A DNA stretch of 64,000 nt from Hemibagrus wyckioides (GCF_019097595.1 NC_080713.1:13716199-13780198), one strand, 5' to 3'. Positions 11,561 through 23,054 are shown, counted from the first letter of the stretch. The notes: generated from the letters alone by a model not told the origin. Numbers and translations are program-made.

Positions 11561-13610
11561 TAAATTTGATGGTCTGTAAGCAGAGGTCAAAGATAGAGAT
11601 GGAGCAGAAAACCAAGTGGTGGAAGCTGAAAAAGGAGGAATGTTGTGAGGAATTTAGACAGAAGTTGAGGCAGGCTCTGGGTGGTCAGGTAGTGCTACCA
11701 GATGACTGGGAAACTACAGCAGAAGTGATCAGGGAGACAGGAAGAAAGGTGCTGGGTGTGTCATCTGGAAGGAGGAAAGAAGATAAGGAGACTTGGTGGT
11801 GGAATGAGGAAGTTCAGGATAATATTCAGAGGAAGAGATTAGCCAAGAAGAAGTGGGACATGGACAGGACTGAACAGAATAGACAGGAATACAAAGAGTT
11901 ACAGCACAGAGTGAAGAGGGAGGTGTCTAAGGCCAAGCAGAAGGCATATGATGAGAGAAGGACTTGTACAGGTTAGCTAGGCAGAGGGATCAAGATGGGA
12001 AGGATGTGCGGCAAGTTAGAGTTATTAAGGATAGAAATGGAAAGGTGCTCACAAGTGAGGAGAGTGTACGGAGGAGATGGAAGGAGTACTTTGGAGAGCT
12101 GATGAATGAGGAAAATGAGAGGGAAAAAAAGAGTAGAAGGGGTGAACTCTGTGGAACAGAAAGTAGATAAGATTAGAAAGGATGAAGTCAGGAAGGCTTT
12201 GAAGAGGATGAAAAGTGGAAAGGCAGTTGGTCCTGACGACATCCCATTGGAGGTCTGGAAGTGTCTAGGAGAGGCGGCAGTGGATTTTTTAACTAGTCTG
12301 TTTAACAGGGTTTTAGAGAGTGAGAAGATGCCTGAGGAATGGAGAAGTATATTAGTGCTGATCTTTAAGAATAAGGGTGACGTGCAGAGTTGCAGCAACT
12401 ATAGATAAAGTTGATGAGCCATACAATGAAGCTATGGGAAAGAGTAGTGGAAGCTAGGTTAAGGAAGGTAGTGGAAATTTGTGAGCAGCAGTGTGGCTTC
12501 ATGCCCAGAAAGAACACAACAGATGCAATTTTTGCTCTGAGAATGTTGATGGAGAACTATAGGGATGGTCAGAGAGAGTTGCACTGTGTGTTTGTAGACT
12601 TTGAGAAAGCGTATGACAGGGTGCCAAGAGAAGAGCTGTGGTACTGTATGAGGAAGTCAGGAGTAGCAGAGAAGTATGTCAGAGTGGTGCAGGACATGTA
12701 TGAGAGGAGCAGGACAGTGGTGAGGTGTGCTGTAGGGCAGACAGAGGAGTTCAAAGTGGAGGTGGGACTGCATCAGGGATCGGCTCTGAGCCCCTTCCTG
12801 TTTGCTATGGTGATGGACCAGTTGTCAGAGGAGGTCAGACAGGAGTCTCCTTGGTGTTTGCAGATGACATTGTGATCTGTAGTGAGAGCAGGGAGCAGGT
12901 GGAGGAAAACCTGGAGAGGTGGAGGTTTGCGCTGGAGAGAAGAGGAATGAAAGTCAGTCGTAGTAAGACTGAGTACATATGTGTGAATGACAGGGAGGGA
13001 AGTGGAACAGTAAGATTACAGGGTGAAGAGGTGAAGAAGGCACAGGAGTTTAAGTACTTGGGGTCAACAGTCCAGAGTAATGGAGAGTGTGGGAAAGAGG
13101 TAAAGAAGCGAGTGCAGGCAGGTTGGAATGGGTGGAGAAAGGTGTTGGGAGTTCTGCGTGATAGAAAAATTTCAGCAAGAATCAAGGGGAAGGTGTACAG
13201 GACAGTGGTGAGACCAGCCATGCTGTATGGTTTAGAGACAGTATCACTGAGACAGAGCCAGGAGTCAGAGATGGAGGTAGCAGAGCTGAACATGTTGAGG
13301 TTCTCTTTGGGAGTGACAAGGTTGGACAGGATTAGGAACGAGTACATCAGAGGGACGGCTTATGTTGGACGTTTGGGGGACAAAGTTAGAGGCCAGGTTA
13401 AGGTGGTTTGGACATGTCCAGAGGAGGGAGAGTGACTATATTGGTAGGAGAGTGTTAGACATGGAGCTGCCAGGCAGGAGAAAAAGAGGAAGGCCAAAGA
13501 GGAGGTATATGGAAGTAATAAATGAGGATATGAAGCTAGTGGGTATAAGTGTTGAGGATGCAGAAGATAGGGATAGGTGGAGAGAGATGATTCGCTGTGG
13601 CGACCCCTGA
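11561..13610 (+). pseudogene. RTE element reverse transcriptase domain
   Basis: The frame continues through a basic linker (WWKLKKEECCEEF, KETWWWNEEVQ) and into RT: GKAVGPDDIPLEVWK (12220), EQQCGFMPRKNTTDAI (12485), VFVDFEKAYDRVPRE (12588), GLHQGSALSPFLFA (12766) and VFADDIVICSE (12855; FADD catalytic motif). Then come KVSRSKTEYICVN, EFKYLGSTVQSNGE and the C-terminal [16 protein letters not shown] (13405) and [13 protein letters not shown]. Breaks: a deletion/frameshift near 11970, another near 12168, a loss near 12403 turning YRGIKL-like sequence into stops, a shift just before FADD (about 12850), and one near 13390. Confidence 0.9.
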
Positions 13611-13637
13611 AGGGAAAAGCCGAAAGAAGAAGAAGAA

Positions 13638-13654
13638 GAGGTTGGATGTGTTGT
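13638..13654. repeat. 17-bp target site duplication, 3' copy (RTE element)
   Basis: Exact repeat of 10532-10548. 13655-13750 then resumes pre-insertion sequence, possibly the rest of the element A LTR. Confidence 0.9.
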
Positions 13655-13754
13655 CTCTCGCTCTGCTAATGCGAAGTGAAGGGGAGAGACGGTTGTGATG
13701 TGCACAAATTTATATGTGCTCTGTTTTTCTGCAGAATAAAAAAAGGATATAAAG

Positions 13755-14119
13755 ATCTTCCAAGTGTCACGTCAGACCATTTGAAACCGTTTACATCAGC
13801 GTGGTCTGCATGCTAGACGACCTTCAAGGGTACCTCACCACACCACCAGGCACAGGAGTCATTGTCTTGCATGGGCCAGGGAGCATTTACGCTGGACGAG
13901 GGACCAGTGGGCCTCAGTGCTGTTCTCTAATGAAAGTCAATTCATGTTGAGCAGAAATGACGGCCTCCACCGATGTTGGAGATGTCAAGGAGAGTGCTAT
14001 GCATCAGCCACTGTTGTCACCAGACGAGCCTTTGGTGGTGGTGGTGGTGGTGTTACAGTCTGGGCAGGTGTGTCTACTTGTGAATGGTACAGTGACAAAC
14101 CAATACTACCTGAATAACA
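13755..14119 (+). pseudogene. Tc1-like transposase fragment
   Basis: Middle part of a Tc1/mariner DDE transposase. Visible: VSRQTI (13767, end of the DNA-binding domain), RRPSRVPHHTTRHRSHCLAW (13811), REHLRWTRDQWASVLFS (13880) with FSNESQF at the first catalytic position (D to N), and VTVWAGVS (14055). It stops at the left end of element X just after YYLN at 14105. Neither inverted repeat is present and there is a frame change near 13920. The C-terminal half was not found on the far side of X. Confidence 0.8.
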
Positions 14120-14169
14120 GGTGCCCGAGCACCGAAGGAGCAAGGCCAGAGGCCTTGCACCGTAGGTGC
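14120..14169 (+). repeat. Three back-to-back perfect hairpins at the left end of X
   Basis: Stems: GGTGC-CCGA-GCACC (14120-14133), CAAGGCC-AGA-GGCCTTG (14141-14157) and GCACC-GTA-GGTGC (14157-14169). Clustered palindromes of this kind are expected at Helitron/Helentron termini, where they serve as termination or recognition structures. Confidence 0.85.
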
Positions 14170-14192
14170 GGAAGCCCTATTGTTTCCGTTAG

Positions 14193-14197
<5 letters not shown>

Positions 14198-14244
<47 letters not shown>
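14198..14244. repeat. (TA)n microsatellite
   Basis: An uninterrupted TA run, followed by a T-rich stretch to 14262. Confidence 0.95.
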
Positions 14245-14248
<4 letters not shown>

Positions 14249-15700
14249 TTTTTTTTTTTCACAACCTTTCTGGGCATTTTGGACCCCTTAACATGCTCAA
14301 AAACTCTTGAAAATCAGCAGACAGGTTGGAATCTGCGGCCATTAGGACGTCACCGTGGCTCGGCCCTGGGCGTGGCACACACCTGTTACAGCGCCCCCTG
14401 GAACATCTTGCTGCATAGATGATACACACTTGCACGTATCCATGTACAACTTGGTACACACTTAGAACTCATTGAAATGTACAAGTTTCAAATTGCATGT
14501 CATTAAGTCTAATCCACAGGAAGTGACTTATTTTGAGTTGTTTGCAAAATGCACCCAATGGAATTTGAAATACTCCTCCTAGGGAATTGATACAACCACC
14601 ACCAAACCCAGGCTAAAATGATCTCAAGACATTGATAATGCAAAATTGCGAAGGGATTTTTGATTTCTGAAACGGTTCAGCCGTGAGGAGCCCTTAAACT
14701 TATGGCGAATAAAAGGAAACAGGAAGTGGCTAATAACTTCTGTGGTCATTGAGTGATCTACATGGACCTTGAATCGTGTTACTATGGCAACGATTTACCT
14801 GAGAACATAATAGAAGAAAATGAATCTTCTCATATCTTACGAGTGGAAAGGCCTAATGTTCCAAAATGTTTCACATAGAGAGTGTAAAAGTTTATGAGAA
14901 AGTCCAGTGTGGCTGCTCACCGGGCATGGAACAGGGCTGTCACAGCACCCCCTGGAACTTTGTCAGAAATATAGCTGCATAACTCATTCACTTGGACGTA
15001 TATGCATGAGAGCCGGTATACATTTAGATCTCATCGAGCTAAATGACGTTCATCCACCTGTCATGGGATCTGCTTAACAGGAAGTCAGTTATTTTGGGAT
15101 GTTTGAAAAACGCACCCAATGGAATTTGATATACTCCTCCTAGGGGATTTGTATGATTTTGACCAAACAGGGTCCAATATGATCTGAAGACATTGAGGAT
15201 CTAAAATTGCGAAGGGATTTCTGATATCTCAAACGGTTCAGCCATGAGGAGCCCTTAAACTTATGACAAATAAAAGGAAACAGGAAGTGGCTAATAACTT
15301 CGGTGTATATTGTGTCATGTACATCAAACCTCAAATTTGTTAAGAGAAGAAAGCTGATCACATGGACATGACTACTGTGAGTGTCCATCATAGCGCCACC
15401 AACTGGCAGCAGGAAGTGTGTCATTTTTAGAAATCTCTAAATGTTTTCCATTAGTTTCACCTGATTTGGTTGAAAATCAGTGAGAAGAATGTCAGGACAT
15501 GGCTGATGTGAAACTGTGAAGGAATTTGTGATATTTTGAATGATGTTGCTATTGTCAGGACATAATAGAAAAAAATTAATGTTGTTATATCTTAACAGTG
15601 GAAAGCCCTAATGTTTCAAAAAAATGTACATAGAAAGAACAACTGGTTGTGAGTAATTCTGAGCTGTTTGCTTTTTTGCAAAAAGAGTGCTATAAGGTTC

Positions 15701-16530
15701 CGTAACAGCAATGTGAAAAACTGGTGGAGATCATGGAGCCAAAACTTATGCAAATCAGGGTTATTCCACCAAATACTGATTTTTTAATGTTATTTAGCCA
15801 AATCATTAACACAATTTGTTTACAAATTTTTTGCATTTTGTTTTATCTGAGTTATTAAAGCTCTGCAAATACTGCATGATCTTGGGTTAATTTGATGTGA
15901 TGTCATTTCCTTTAAATATACACTCTAAATAGCAATAGTTATATTCTGAATTTAGGAGAATTATTATCAGAAGTTCACAACAAATTAAACAAAACTCTTC
16001 ATCTCACCAATACATGAACATGAAAAAAACATAAGAAACTGATTTTGCAGTGGTCTCATTTTTTTCCAGAGTAGTCAAATTTTACATCTAACAATAGGTA
16101 TGTAAGTGTATTCAACAAGATTATCTAACATTTTGACTTGAAGTTATACATTATGTTGTTCTAGTACTTTTTTGTGATGTCTAAAATAACAAACTTTAAT
16201 ATTATAAATAATAACAAGCAAGTACACTGCAGGGACTTGAACCCCATCCTGGTGGTTTAACCGAGAGTACCATTACCAGTGCATTTTTGCTTTTTTGTTA
16301 TTATTTATATTAAAGGGGAAGCAAAAACTTAGATTAGAAACAGCATGTTTTATTAATGCATGTACAGTACCCACAATAACTTTTGTTATTATGTTACTGT
16401 ACAAAACATGATTATATACTAGGACACAATGCAAGAATAAGCGTCATTGTTACATATGTGTTTATTTAGCCAAGGTTTGTTGCAATGCAAGAAAAATGAA
16501 ACCTTTTTTGGAAACTAAATCCATGAGTAA
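15701..16530. other. AT-rich non-coding interval in X, with a tRNA-like fragment
   Basis: No coding sequence was seen. On the minus strand at about 16225-16290 a GGTTCAAGTCC block matches the Pol III B box consensus at most positions, preceded by CACTGGTAATGG. No full cloverleaf could be drawn, so this is a tRNA-like relic at best. The interval lies downstream of the endonuclease end of the minus-strand Helitron gene and may hold its 3' UTR. Confidence 0.4.
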
Positions 16531-16536
16531 TGAAGT

Positions 16537-17215
16537 TCAGACATTTTCAAAAGAACAATAAACACCTTCATGTGTACTGAAGTAAACTGGTACAACATTT
16601 GTGTGCACAGTGATTTCCTCAATGTTCTTTATGTACACATGGTCAATTAAAGTTCGTTTTTCTGTTGTTGCTTCCTGAACTTTTTGAATATAACCATGGT
16701 CTGACATTAAGGAACACAGAAGTGGACTTAAAAGTATCATTATTGAAATCTCCCACAAGTACAACTTTATTGGAGACTGAAGAAATTAAATTTATCAAGT
16801 GGCCTAAATTTTATTTAAAAATAGACAAAGGATATGTTTGAGGCCTGTAAATCACCGCAAGTAAAATGTCATTTTCAGTGAAGTGTGTCAGTGTACATTC
16901 CAAATTAAGATTTGGGAATGTTACTGTAGTTTTTGCCACACTGCATGTTGTATATAGTCCAACTCCACCATGTTGCTGTGTTTTCAAATCTTTGAAAGGT
17001 TGACAGCTGCTTGTGTATGCAGCAGAACTAGAAATACCGACAAAGTTGTAGTTTTCTAAGTGTACAGTTTCTGACTGAAAGTACTCCGGAAGCCATGTTT
17101 CAGTCACTGCAATACATGTGGGTTGAAGCTGTTGTACATAAAAGTTCAAATCCTGTTTGACAATGTAAACTCTGTACATACAGAGTAAAAACAGTGAAAA
17201 ACAATTATTTTGTGC
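16537..17215 (-). pseudogene. Helitron-like element X: C-terminal AP-type endonuclease domain
   Basis: Endonuclease/exonuclease/phosphatase-fold domain at the 3' end of the replicase gene. In known Helentron proteins such a domain follows the helicase. Minus-strand motifs: CIAVTETWLPEY (catalytic E, about 17110), HGGVGLYTTC (16970), AVIYRPQ (16855), a GDFN block (about 16755), TLIDHVYIKN (16640) and YFSTHEGVYC (16570, the position of the SDH block; here STH). A frameshift lies near 16740-16810 and another near 17215, where the track changes frame from the helicase end. It probably nicks DNA as an accessory to transposition. Confidence 0.75.
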
Positions 17216-17231
17216 TGTCAGATTTAATTCA

Positions 17232-18862
17232 TCATGTGGCATAAAACATGACGTTGTTGACAGCCTCAAAAACTCTCTCGTTGCAATAAATACTTTTGTC
17301 ATTGAAATCTTTGATAGTCAATCCAGCCAAAGCTGTTACCCGACTTAATGCAACATAAGCTTGCCCTGCAGAGAAAACTCTTTTTAGGCTTACAACAGCT
17401 CTATCAACAGTTAAACCCTGAACTTTATGAACTACGCATGCCCACGCCAACTTTAAAGGAAATTGTCGACGTAAACCACCTTTACTACAAACATTTTCCT
17501 CTTCTACATATATAGGTGTGGAGTGAAACAATTTTGCTGGCTCAGACAAACATTGTTTACGCCTTTTAAAGCCCACATGACTATCATCAAAACGTACTTA
17601 CACAGTTTCGGGTAACTTATTTTTAACTGAACGTTCAGTGTGTGTGACAATGCCACAAACACCATTAACAAGGCCAGCATTTACATCAATGTTCTTAATC
17701 AACATGATGTGCATTTATGCCTAAAAGTAACTTTGCTGGCAAGCATGTGTTGTAAACTTTTACATGATGACCAGCAAGTAACTATTTTGCCAGTTTTTTT
17801 ACTATGGGCAAAATCGTCTGCTTCTATGGTTTCAACCTCAGAGCAGATATTAATTAGCTGCTTTAGATTGTGCTCATGAACTTCATCATTTGTAGCAAAA
17901 ATGTGTAAAGCAGAACCATCTTCTTCGTCTTTGTCACATTTCCCTAAATCTCCAAATCTTCTTTGCTAAGTGGAGATGTTCTACTGCGTGTTCTTAAGCG
18001 GTTTAATAATTCTACAAAAGTGCTGTCCTTTTGCCTAATGACCTGTGTTAATTCCACTATAGTAAACAGTTTTGCCATAATGCATGTTCTGGTACTTCCA
18101 CATATAATGGTTTTCCCTTCACAGGCAGCAGTTGGAAAAAGTCACCTACAGCTATAACATTGACATTGCTAAAAGCAGAAAAATCTCCAGTTTGTTTAAG
18201 CTGACGTAGTCTTCCATGAATATATGCCAACAGTTTATGATCCACCATGGATCTCTCATCAATAATTAAAATCTGAAGGCCATGGAATTTTGCTCGTAAA
18301 GAATTCAGCTTTCACCTAGAGGTGTGTAGGGCAATTTTACATCTGTTCCAATACAAAATGTATTGTGAATTCTTGCAGCCTGAAAATTATATGCTGCAAT
18401 ACCTGTTGGAGCAGTTAAAAGAACACAAACGTCATCAGGGTGTAAAGCAATTTGAGACAATAATCTTGTCACTTCATATTGTATTGCTTTAATTAAATGG
18501 TTTTTCCCTGTTCCTGCACCACCAGTAACAAAAACATGAAATGGTTTAGGATTTTTACCCCTCATTTTATCCAAACACCACTGTCTAATTTTAGAGAAAA
18601 CAGCCATCTGGGTTTTGTTTAAAGAGCGAATTAAGCTCAACCCATCAACACGACTAATACAAGCATCTTTCTTCTCTGATTGGGCAAATTGCTCATTATC
18701 AAGTGCTAAATCAGGTATAATTTCATGTTCCTCTACATCTTGGTTTGTATCACATCTTATTTGTTGACATTCAAAACGTTCTAATTTCTGTTCTGGACAT
18801 AGTGCACACCATGCACTTTCTAAAATGTCCTCATTATTAACAGCATTTTGTGCAGTGTCCAA
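17232..18862 (-). pseudogene. Helitron-like element X: Pif1-type DNA helicase domain
   Basis: SF1B 5'-3' helicase that unwinds DNA during rolling-circle transposition. Minus-strand motifs in order: LNKTQMAVFSKIRQW (18620), FVTGGAGTGKNHLIKAI (Walker A, about 18510; GKN where GK[ST] is usual), LLTAPTGIAA (18405), RIHNTFCIG (18350), IIDERSMV (Walker B, 18250), [13 protein letters not shown] (18130), LAWACVVHKVQGLTVD (17430) and GQAYVALSRV (17350, motif VI). Frames break near 18305, 18060 and 17580. The Asn in Walker A should impair ATP binding. 18863-19048 continues the linker from Rep with no clear motif. Confidence 0.9.
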
Positions 18863-19048
18863 AACATCTGCATCTTTTTCAAAAAGTGCTCTATTGGCAT
18901 TTACGATGTCCTGTACTAATTGTACAGATCCATCACTAAGACTAAGTGCACCTTCCCTATAGAAATGCTCATAATTATGATATCTTTCTGGTCTCAGTTG
19001 AGTATCAGAACGATATTAAAAAGTTGCAATAAGCTTTGAAAAAAATTT

Positions 19049-20992
19049 TCAGGACTCTGTCATTGAGAAGCGCGCAAAACGCACAATAGCAGGCTTAGTT
19101 CGTGTTCTTTTTACAATGAAACCCAAATTGTTGTTTAACCTGATTTTATTAGAACAAGACTGACCTTTGTATGCAATTCGATACTCGGATGCAAATGTGG
19201 CTAAACACATCATCAAAAACGTTATCATTTGGTCTGTTCTTGTAACGGTCAACAAAACTGGTCATCCATATGTCGTCACTTTTTACAGTCTGAGTTTCCA
19301 ACTTACTTTGTATAATACTTAGTGGCAAACTCATACGAACAGTATTGTCACCTGTAGGAATAAACTGAACATTCCTGGAACACTCCTTTAGGTGCATATG
19401 TGTTAACCTATAAACTGCTTCCTGTGCGCTAACTTCACGATTGTGTAAATACACGCTGCCTAACTTCCTCAAAGCTTGTCTGGCATCAACATTATCTTGA
19501 GTTGTTGATTCCTGTTGAGCATTAGATAAACCCATTTCCCTTTCAGATTTGGAAATATATGAAATGATAAACAATACAGGCATAAGCATCTGTTACAAAC
19601 CGTATGTCCATATTAGCATTCCAGCACTGAAGGGCAAACCTATTGTACTGATTAACCCACACTTCATTTAATTGTTTTTTCAAGACAATGTGCGTGTTAG
19701 TATTTATGCACCTGTATGCCATTTCAAAGAAATCCTGATTTATTCCAACAGAATCAAATAAACCTTCTACAGAATTTACCTTCTCTTCTAAAACAGCTGT
19801 TTTAATTGCTGACATCAAGCTATGAGCATATTCTACAAACTTCCCACTATCTGGACTGCCACTTTTACTTTTATCTAGACTACTATTTGTAGAAAGTTTT
19901 TTCAGACACATTTTCTACTCTTCGCCGACAAATTAATGTTTTCATTGAAGGTGGTTTGGGAAAGTTAAAGCGACAAACAGTGCTTTTCTTTTTGCAAGTT
20001 TTAGAGTGGTGTTTGCTATGAAATTGAACAGATGTGACAATATTTTGCAACTCCTCATTGTCACTGGGTACTTCACATCTAACATATTTATCTATAAATT
20101 GAGCAACTTCTTCATCAGAATTTTTATCTATTTGCGGCGCATTTTTTATCCAAAATAAACAATGCACATGAGGTGAACCACACTGCTGAAATTCAATTCT
20201 ATAAAAAATAATCAACAATTTCCCCTATGGGATGAACAGGTGACATGATCACCTCTTTAAGAAAACAATGTCACCTAAAGTCAAAAAGACGAGTTGCGGT
20301 TACAGGATTACGCCGCAAAATCTCACATTTTTCAGCCCATTCTAACTGGTCTAACGTTTCTTTTCTGCCTTCATGTTTTATGCTTCATGATTAGTCCATC
20401 GCATGTCGGCAGATGAAAAGGAACAAAACCAGGTAGGAATTCCCAACTGCTTGACCATAGCAAACAAATCTTTTTGTACACCTTGCCAAAATGATGGAGT
20501 GCCACGTATTGGCTTCAAAAACCTGTATCCTTCATCATAATTAAGTATTTGCCTTAAAGACTGTGTATCTTTAAACATGTTAGTAGACATAGCCTTACTA
20601 CATCCATGCCCCTTCCTTAGAGCAATGGATACATTAGACATTACCTGCTCAATCTCTGACAAATATTGTGCAAAAAATATATATTCAACATTCTGTGCAA
20701 ATCTACCATCTGCATGGAGAATTCTATTATTAAAATATCGTGACAATGTTAATTTCTGTGACCTTTTCTCATGAAAAGTTGAAGCTCCATCTGGAAATAA
20801 AGCAGGAAAACATTTTGCTTCATTTGTCTCATCTGCAAGCATTTTTAGTGGGTTATTTCCTTCAGCAGGTGCAACACTTATAATACTGTCAAAGTACTGA
20901 TCAAGTACTTCCTGTCCAATATCAACTGGTTGTAAACATGTGTCCATAAACACACAGTGTTGTTGCCTATCATGTAAGTGTTCCTCAGTCAA
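19049..20992 (-). pseudogene. Helitron-like element X: HUH Rep nuclease region
   Basis: The Rep domain is the tyrosine transposase that cuts and rejoins single strands. The Helitron N-like region starts near 20992 with CFPALFPDGASTFHE (20810), LSRYFNNRIL, RFLKPIRGTPSFWQGVQKDL (20510) and LGIPTWFCSFSSADMRW (20420). The HUH motif is in QQCGSPHVHCLFWI (20175). The tyrosine block follows as DAYACIVYHFIY and, in another frame, YISKSEREMG (about 19590-19530). The linker to the helicase includes EVSAQEAVYRLTHMHLKECS (19400) and IAYKGQSCSNKIR (19180). Frame breaks: about 20380-20220, 19910, 19550 and 19150. The order matches Helitron Rep/Hel proteins. Confidence 0.9.
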
Positions 20993-20999
20993 TTTCTAC

Positions 21000-21700
21000 T
21001 TCACTCTCTAGTGTTGTCATCATTTACATTATCTTGCTTACTAAACTCATTTATCCAATTCTCATTGAAATCTATATTAGAATAATATTTATTACATTGT
21101 TTTAATTAACACAGTGCTTGCCTAATGTTGTTAGTATCAACATATTGATATTTATGACCTTTATATGTTAACTTGCGTTTTAACTTTACATAAACTAAAG
21201 AACCTTCAACTTCTACTCTAGGCAAAATGTTTGTTGTATTGTTAACATTAGTTGGCACAAGTTATAGGACCATGAATCCCATTTTGACCGCCTTTTGGTA
21301 AAGCTAATATCTTCATAAATGGAATATGTAACGAAATCAAATGTTGCTCCAAACTATTGAGACCATGCAATTGTTCTGGTATGGGTTGCAATTGCAAATT
21401 ATTTACAGCACTTTCTGCTGACATTTCACCTTTCTTAATCTTTAAATGGCAACTAAAACAAATCCAAAGTTGACCTTTACATGATGCTCTTCAATCCACA
21501 TGGAACAGTACATTCATTACCACACCTATGCAAAAACTACTGTTATACACCTGTTAGCTACCAATTAGCTGTTTGAATTTTTTTTATAATAATCTGTTTT
21601 ACAACATAACACTTGCTGTTTAAAAAACAGTCTATGACAAACACAGCAAACAAACTCTAGACCAGAACTGACCTTATCTTCTGTTTTCTGACAAATTCAA
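21000..21700 (-). pseudogene. Helitron-like element X: DUF6570-like region with Cys pairs
   Basis: Directly upstream of Rep on the minus strand, a decayed frame shows EFVCCVCHRLFFKQQ (21645), LWICFSCHLKIKKGEM (21455), LNSLEQHLISLHIPFMKIL (21350), LPKGGQNGIHGP (21290) and VYVKLKRKLTYKGHKY (21180). The pattern of a CxxC-type zinc site, then LExxLIxxxxPFMKI, then VKLKRxLxYK, is what I associate with DUF6570 regions of Helitron-type proteins. Several stops and gaps are present. Function in the family is unknown; a zinc-binding DNA contact is plausible. Confidence 0.6.
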
Positions 21701-21759
21701 AAACCTGTTTCTTTACTTTCAGCTACTTGCTTCTTTTTTGACTACTTCTTTTCAGTTTC

Positions 21760-22370
21760 TTTATGCAATGAATTGTTCTGAAACTTCAATTTATTCCGTA
21801 GTTTTACCATATTTCTGTGATTTTCATTAATACAGTGTTTTTCTATGCTGTATTTCTTTATTTTATTTCTTAATTGCTCATTCTCATATTTCACCTAACT
21901 GTGCTCAATCATTTTACGCTTGTATTGCTCATTGTCACGATATTTCATCTTATTGTACTCAACCACTTTACACTTGTATTGCTCATTGTCACGATATTTC
22001 ACTTTATTGTACTCAGTTACTTTACCCTTATGAGTATTGCCTTCTTTGTATTTTTTCCTACTTGCTTTTTTAATGATTCACTATATAAAACATTTTCATG
22101 ATATCTTTTCTTATTTAAAGTTTTTATATTTCTTTGGAAATCTTCATTGTTATGATACTTCTGCAAAATGTCTCTTTCTACGTTCATTAATTCTACTTTT
22201 AACTCTTTTCAATAAGTAATAATTTTGAAAGTAGCTTTTCTTGTTAGTAGCTAAAACATTTCTATCTTCAGCAACTGAATTTGGCTTATTTTTTACACAA
22301 AGTTTACTTTGGACATTTACATTTTGCCTTGTACACATACTGTTTTCTTCATCATGTTTCCTGTTCTGAC
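21760..22370 (-). pseudogene. Helitron-like element X: basic region with 18-residue tandem repeats
   Basis: On the plus strand a 54-bp unit repeats about four times from about 21867 to 22030; TGTATTGCTCATTGTC starts copies at 21921 and 21975. On the minus strand each unit reads approximately KYRDNEQYK followed by an EYN-like spacer, so the protein has an 18-residue Tyr/Lys/Asn repeat. Upstream (22150-22340) is KSYFQNYYLLKRVKSR and INERRKRHF, strongly basic. Similar YK/YR-rich repeats precede Rep in many fish Helitron-like proteins. The likely role is nucleic-acid or protein contact (inference). Confidence 0.6.
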
Positions 22371-22394
22371 ACAGCTGATAACATTTGTCTGTTA

Positions 22395-23018
22395 GGTTGG
22401 TTTACACAGTTAACTTCGTAATGATCATAACAGTGCTGTAAATAGATCCCTTGTTCACACACTATCATGCATACAGCCGTACTTTAACCACTTCTCATTG
22501 TGATATGTATAAAATATCAACCCCTAAGTAATTTGCACTTGATTGAATTTCATCTTCAGTAGCCCATGATCCTACATACTTCATTTTTGAACTGGACAAA
22601 TAATCTTCAATAGATGTATACTGACGTCTTAACAAATTCTTGTGATCTACACTGTGCAATTCCATGTGTTTAACAACTGCAAGTCTAACTGCTCTTTTTT
22701 TTGTGTACCACATACAGCTTGTGCCACTGCCCTGAAAAAGCAATTCCCATCACCTACAATCCTAATTGTTTTACATGGAGATCCCAGTGGTCCAGACTCT
22801 GTTGGCGAAACCGCATTTTCATCATGACATTCTACATGTAACTGACTGCTTAATTTTTGTTTAACTTCATAACACAGTGGATTGCAATTAAAAATTCTAT
22901 CAGTTCTCTTTGCCAGACAGATTACATCAGATTTTAAATCACATTCAGAATTCTTAGTGCTTTCCTCTGAGTGCTGTTTTTCTGTCTTTACAACCTTACT
23001 TTCTCTCTCATCTTCCAT
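22395..23018 (-). pseudogene. Helitron-like element X: OTU cysteine protease domain
   Basis: OTU-family deubiquitinase-like domain, known from some Helentrons. An N-terminal charged leader (SKVVKTEKQHSEESTKNSE, 22975) is followed by IRIVGDGNCFFRAVAQ (about 22755), with the DGNC nucleophile box. After a frameshift near 22690 come AVVKHMELHSVDH, MKYVGSWATEDEIQSSANYL (22580) and GVDILYISQ. The catalytic-His block GIYLQHCYDHYEVNCV is at about 22455-22410 in another frame. All key residues (D, C, H) are visible, though the frame is broken at least twice. It presumably removes ubiquitin, or cleaves the element polyprotein. Confidence 0.85.
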
Positions 23019-23054
23019 ACTTTTTGAACAATGAATATCACTTTTGTTGTCTGA

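Larger units (their letters stand above)
10549..13637 (+). mobile_element. Near-full-length RTE-clade non-LTR retrotransposon
   Basis: A 3.1-kb element bounded by a perfect 17-bp target duplication. It encodes one polyprotein, AP-type endonuclease followed by RT. The 3' UTR is very short and A/G-rich (AAGAAGAAGAAG at 13622-13640), as is normal for the RTE clade. The 5' UTR is about 100 bp. It inserted into sequence following element A, probably its LTR. The coding content is described in the next entries. Confidence 0.9.
14120..15700 (+). mobile_element. Left arm of giant Helitron-like element X
   Basis: Non-coding arm that starts with three consecutive perfect hairpins (14120-14133, 14141-14157, 14157-14169) and an (AT) tract. 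It then contains moderately repetitive sequence such as CATTTTGGACCCCTTAACAT (14276). Internally two related units follow each other (about 14500-14720 and 15060-15270, both with AAACGGTTCAGCC- or ACGGTTCAGCC-like and AGGAAGTGGCTAATAACTTC blocks). The same order recurs in direct orientation at 35520-37150. The interpretation as a transposon arm comes from this repetition and from the hairpins. Confidence 0.65.

Noticed and set aside
12835..13347. Minus-strand 170-codon frame
   Set aside because: Antisense shadow of the RTE reverse transcriptase.
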